From a virus: a DNA stretch of 39,261 nucleotides. Both the position numbers and the translations under genes were made by a program. Shown here one piece after another: positions 37,466-39,261 of this stretch. The stretch covers positions 1 through 39,261 of IMG/VR virus record IMGVR_UViG_3300018422_000005; one strand, 5' to 3'. The notes under the pieces are model-generated. The model saw only the letters and a program-made list of their open reading frames with translations, did no database searches and was not told the origin of the DNA. Position 1 is the stretch's first letter; each line of letters begins with the position of its first letter.

Positions 37466-37468
37466 CTC

Positions 37469-38275
37469 GTGTCCGAGGCCGTCGTCCCGTTCGTCCAGTA
37501 CCCGGTCCATGTTCTAGAGGCGCTCGAGCAGACGCCGCTGCCCGGTCAGCACCGTCGCGTGTTCGATAGCGTGGTGCGGCTCACGATCGGCTGGCATCGG
37601 CAGTCCGATCGCATCTCGGCTGGTCAGATCAGCAAGCGGACCGGGATCCCGCGCCAGCATGTTGCGGACATGCTGGCCGACCTTGAGCGGTGGGGGCTGC
37701 TGATCGTCGAGCGCGCCGGCCATCGCCGGAAGTCGACGCTCGCCGTGCAGCACGTCGTGGAGCGGTGGCAGGTGGGCGAGACGACGCATGCCACGCGGGT
37801 GCGCCGCGGGGCATCTGCCCCTGCAGAGCGGGGCAGATCATCTGCCCCGCCAGAGCGTGACAGCCTGCCCCGCCAGAGCGTGACAGATCTGCCCCGCCAG
37901 AGCGGACACTCCAAAGAGAGAAAGAAAACCTCTGAAAGAAAGCCGGAGTTCGCTGTCGCGCTTCCGGACCGGACCCGGGAACGGCGCGTAGCCCGCTCGG
38001 TGGCAGGGCCATGGGGACACCAACCGAGACCGTCGCCCCAGGATCAGGAGCGCGCTCGTGCCGAGCTCGCCGCCTATCGCGAGACGCTGGACCGCTCGAA
38101 GCGGGCGGAGTCGAGGCGCAGGCGCGACGAGGGCACACCGATCACAGCGGAGGCGCTCGCCGTGCTCGAGCAAGCGAAGGCCGCGCGTGCGGCGAGCGAG
38201 CTCTCTGACGCCGCCAAGGCAGGCCTCGAGGGATTCTTCGGGTCCGCTGCGCTGCAGAAGGCGAGCGCGGGATGA
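37469..38275 (+). CDS. lambda O-like replication initiator
   Basis: A 268-residue protein. Residues 1-85 match the N-terminal domain of phage replication protein O: FVQYPVHVLEALEQTPLPGQ, RRVFDSVVRLTIGWHRQSDR, ISAGQISKRTGIPRQHVADM and LADLERWGLLIVER, a winged helix-turn-helix that binds origin iterons. Residues 105-150 are low complexity and are encoded by the iterons themselves. The C-terminal part is helical and charged (QERARAELAAYRETLDRSK) and would contact the helicase side. No helicase or loader gene (P, DnaC-like) is seen, so host DnaB must be recruited some other way. GTG 37469 follows GGGGG by 5 bases; GTG 37463 and TTG 37454 are alternatives. Confidence 0.82.
   Translation: MSEAVVPFVQYPVHVLEALEQTPLPGQHRRVFDSVVRLTIGWHRQSDRISAGQISKRTGIPRQHVADMLADLERWGLLIVERAGHRRKSTLAVQHVVERWQVGETTHATRVRRGASAPAERGRSSAPPERDSLPRQSVTDLPRQSGHSKERKKTSERKPEFAVALPDRTRERRVARSVAGPWGHQPRPSPQDQERARAELAAYRETLDRSKRAESRRRRDEGTPITAEALAVLEQAKAARAASELSDAAKAGLEGFFGSAALQKASAG
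37813..37945 (+). other. intragenic replication origin: iterons plus purine/AT-rich tract
   Basis: Three exact copies of CTGCCCCGCCAGAGCG start at 37842, 37865 and 37889, and a two-mismatch copy starts at 37815. The first two exact copies are followed by TGACAG. Between the variant and the first exact copy is an inverted repeat with one spacer base, CGGGGCAGAT-C-ATCTGCCCCG (37829-37849). Immediately downstream, 37909-37945 is an A-rich purine tract (AAAGAGAGAAAGAAAACC and onward), a plausible unwinding element. The layout mirrors lambda ori, which lies inside gene O with iterons followed by an AT-rich stretch. Confidence 0.78.
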
Positions 38276-38625
38276 CAGCCGCTCTCGCCGTGGAACACTC
38301 GACCGCGCACACGTTCAACGCGGCGATGCGCTGCAGGCGCTGCGGCGTGCCGTTCGACGACCGTGGTCCGACCTGCCGCGCGACGAAGAAGTGGGCCTTC
38401 CGTCGGCGCGACTCGCTGCTGCGCACCAGGCGCCGCGAGCTGCGCATGACGCAGGCCGAGCTTGGCTGGCTGCTGGGCGTCTCGGAGTACGCCGTCGCGA
38501 ACTGGGAGCGGGGCAGTGCGATCCCGTTCGGGCGCAACGCCAGGCGTCTCGAGCGCGCCCTCGGCTACCCGCTGCAGGAGCTGCTGCCCGTAGCGGCCGC
38601 ACCCGACGTCGCTGTCCCACAGTGA
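38272..38625 (+). CDS. zinc / XRE-family regulator
   Basis: A 117-residue product from ATG 38272 (ATGA overlap with the O-like gene). N-terminal zinc-like MRCRRCGVPFDDRGPTCR (Cys21, 24, 35) followed by a Cro/CI-type helix-turn-helix (residues about 46-100: RTRRRELRMTQAELGWLLGV, SEYAVANWERGSAIPF, RRLERALGYPLQELLP). It likely represses or activates phage promoters as a dimer. The gap just downstream holds two dyads, GTTGCAAC and GTTGA-N6-TCAAC, natural candidate operators. Whether it acts on the next operon or on the divergent region at 31900 is unknown. Confidence 0.8.
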   Translation: MTAALAVEHSTAHTFNAAMRCRRCGVPFDDRGPTCRATKKWAFRRRDSLLRTRRRELRMTQAELGWLLGVSEYAVANWERGSAIPFGRNARRLERALGYPLQELLPVAAAPDVAVPQ

Positions 38626-38657
38626 CCAGAAATCGGTGGGTTAGCTGAAGATCGACC

Positions 38658-38694
38658 TTGAAAGTTGCAACGACACGCGTTGATCTATGTCAAC
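38658..38694 (+). promoter_or_regulatory. promoter/operator candidate before the Acb2-like gene
   Basis: This is the most AT-rich part of the local sequence. TTGAAA (38658-38663) is a fair -35; CTATGT or TCTATG near 38684-38690 could be a -10 with a long spacer. Two dyads overlap it: GTTGCAAC (38664-38671) and GTTGA-TCTATG-TCAAC (38679-38694). GGGGGG precedes the ATG at 38710 as ribosome site. The region fits a regulated promoter under control of the XRE protein just upstream. Confidence 0.45.
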
Positions 38695-38709
38695 ACCGGG
38701 GGGTGACAC

Positions 38710-38943
38710 ATGGCAAAGCCAACGATCGCGGAGCTGCAGGCGCGCTTCGGACCGCACGAGCTGGACGGCGAATGCCTCGACCACGTGAGCGTGGTGAACG
38801 GGCTCGTCCTCGACCTGGCCGTCTCGCTGTGCGAAGTGGTGCCCGAGGGGCGACAGCTCTCGCTGGCGCTCACGGCGCTCGAGGAGGTCCGCATGCGCTC
38901 GAACGCGGGCATCGCCGAGCCGCTGCCGCTGGCGCGCGCCTGA
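38710..38943 (+). CDS. Acb2-like cyclic-nucleotide sponge candidate (anti-CBASS)
   Basis: A 77-residue, two-helix protein. Residues 45-69 carry PEGRQLSLALTALEEVRMRS and NAGIA, which closely fits the pattern I know for the small phage family with the Acb2/Tad1-type hairpin domain (PxSREKSLALTKLEEAxMWA, NAAIA). The N-terminal ARFGPHELDGE matches its RFxYHxP start, and the length (77) is near that of Acb2. Acb2 forms a hexamer that binds cyclic di- and trinucleotides made by CBASS immune systems and stops the effector. Substitution of the Trp (here Arg-Ser) is a difference from the common motif. The family call is from memory; ligand binding is inference. It leads a separate operon behind a regulated promoter. 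Confidence 0.6.
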   Translation: MAKPTIAELQARFGPHELDGECLDHVSVVNGLVLDLAVSLCEVVPEGRQLSLALTALEEVRMRSNAGIAEPLPLARA

Positions 38944-39206
38944 TGGCCAAGCAGGCGCCCGTTCCACGGACCGAGATCGAGCAGCGCGTGCTCGACGGCG
39001 CCGCGAAGGCGCGCACGGCACCGCCGATCCACGTGTCGACGGTGCTCGGCGACGGCGACGGCCGCTGGATCGGCGTGCGCTTCCGGCTCGACCCGGACGG
39101 CCGCTGGTCGGAGGTCTCGCGCACGGACCCCACGGGCCGCGCGTGGGCCGAGAGCTGGCTGGCCGAGGAGATCCACCAGCAGCAGGAGGCGAGGCGGGCG
39201 TCGTGA
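38943..39206 (+). CDS. small hypothetical protein
   Basis: An 87-residue product from ATG 38943 (TGATG junction). A helix (TEIEQRVLDGAAKARTA) is followed by a beta hairpin (RWIGVRFRLDPDGRWSEVSR) and a C-terminal helix (WAESWLAEEIHQQQEARR). It is coupled both to the Acb2-like gene and to the tiny gene at the window end. An accessory or defence-related role is possible only by association. Confidence 0.55.
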   Translation: MAKQAPVPRTEIEQRVLDGAAKARTAPPIHVSTVLGDGDGRWIGVRFRLDPDGRWSEVSRTDPTGRAWAESWLAEEIHQQQEARRAS

Positions 39207-39261
39207 AGGACTCGCGCTGGAATCACGTTCGGGACCTGCTGCTGGAGGCCGATTGCATCGA
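39203..39261 (+). CDS. 5' part of a tiny gene running off the window
   Basis: GTG 39203 overlaps the preceding stop (GTGA) and reads MKDSRWNHVRDLLLEADCI up to the last complete codon. Two bases (GA) remain. Adding base 1 of the window gives GAC and the frame continues to TGA at 32-34, a 30-residue protein in total. This supports circularity. Confidence 0.55.
   Translation, partial: MKDSRWNHVRDLLLEADCI

Noticed and set aside
37245-37517. A 90-codon plus frame through the hairpin-rich leader
   Set aside because: It crosses at least five inverted repeats, has no ribosome site, shows Arg/Ser/Pro low complexity, and overlaps the O-like gene start out of frame.
37813-37904. Possible short CRISPR array
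   Set aside because: Repeats are only 16 bp with spacers of 7-11 bases inside a coding gene, and two copies are followed by the same TGACAG. This fits iterons, not CRISPR.
1-39261. Integrase, excisionase or attachment site
   Set aside because: I looked for tyrosine (R..H..R..Y) and serine recombinase signatures and for tRNA-like sequences and found none. Lysogeny, if it exists, would need another route.
1-39261. tRNA or rRNA genes
   Set aside because: No cloverleaf with GTTCGA-type T-loop and matching acceptor stem was noticed. A tRNA scan would be needed to exclude degenerate cases.

Overview
The window is a tailed double-stranded DNA bacteriophage genome (Caudoviricetes) with a podovirus-type virion. 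It is GC-rich, roughly two thirds G+C by eye, and very densely coded. It has a terminase ATPase/nuclease, portal, scaffold, capsid, two tail-tube-type proteins, long virion-internal proteins and fibre proteins, but no tail tape measure, sheath or long-tail tube genes. Shine-Dalgarno sites are of the AGGAGG type and GTG starts are very common. This fits a high-GC bacterial host; a lipoprotein gene hints at a Gram-negative one, but I cannot name the host. The two ends of the window appear to join in frame (39261 to 1), so it may be a complete, circularly permuted genome of about 39.3 kb.

Layout. (1) 1-5313: a chain of about 18 small genes, mostly linked by 4-base GTGA/ATGA overlaps. It includes a ParB-methyltransferase fusion, a likely small terminase and a cysteine-rich lipoprotein. 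(2) 5310-13599: DNA packaging and head genes: large terminase, portal, scaffold, major capsid protein and two capsid-associated proteins. (3) 13691-14326: a short lysis-like group made of a tiny membrane protein and an M15-type peptidase. (4) 14323-28552: tail and ejection genes: a fibre-like protein, tail tubular A- and B-like proteins, four large internal or structural proteins (one with an S74 self-cleaving chaperone domain, one with a truncated copy of it), and more fibre-like proteins. (5) 28553-29058: an operator-rich gap and two small genes. (6) 29139-31856, minus strand: seven genes whose six junctions are all 4-base overlaps. It begins with a ribbon-helix-helix protein and a protein with two helix-turn-helix units plus two CPxCG zinc motifs. 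(7) 31857-31988: a divergent control region with one promoter each way and a shared motif in both promoter spacers. (8) 31989-37220: early genes with a YqaJ-type exonuclease and RecT annealase, ending in a hairpin-controlled membrane protein gene. (9) 37221-38275: a leader dense in inverted repeats, then a lambda O-like replication gene carrying iterons inside its coding sequence. (10) 38272-39261: a zinc/XRE regulator and a short operon whose first gene resembles the Acb2 anti-CBASS sponge.

How it works together. The rightward promoter near 31933-31961 probably drives recombination and replication genes. The O-like protein would bind its own intragenic origin and recruit host DnaB; no polymerase, helicase or loader is visible. 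Transcription could then continue through the arbitrary end of the window into packaging, head, lysis and tail genes and stop in the convergent gap at 29059-29138. The leftward operon looks like an immunity or host-takeover module. No integrase is visible, so a temperate lifestyle is possible but not shown.
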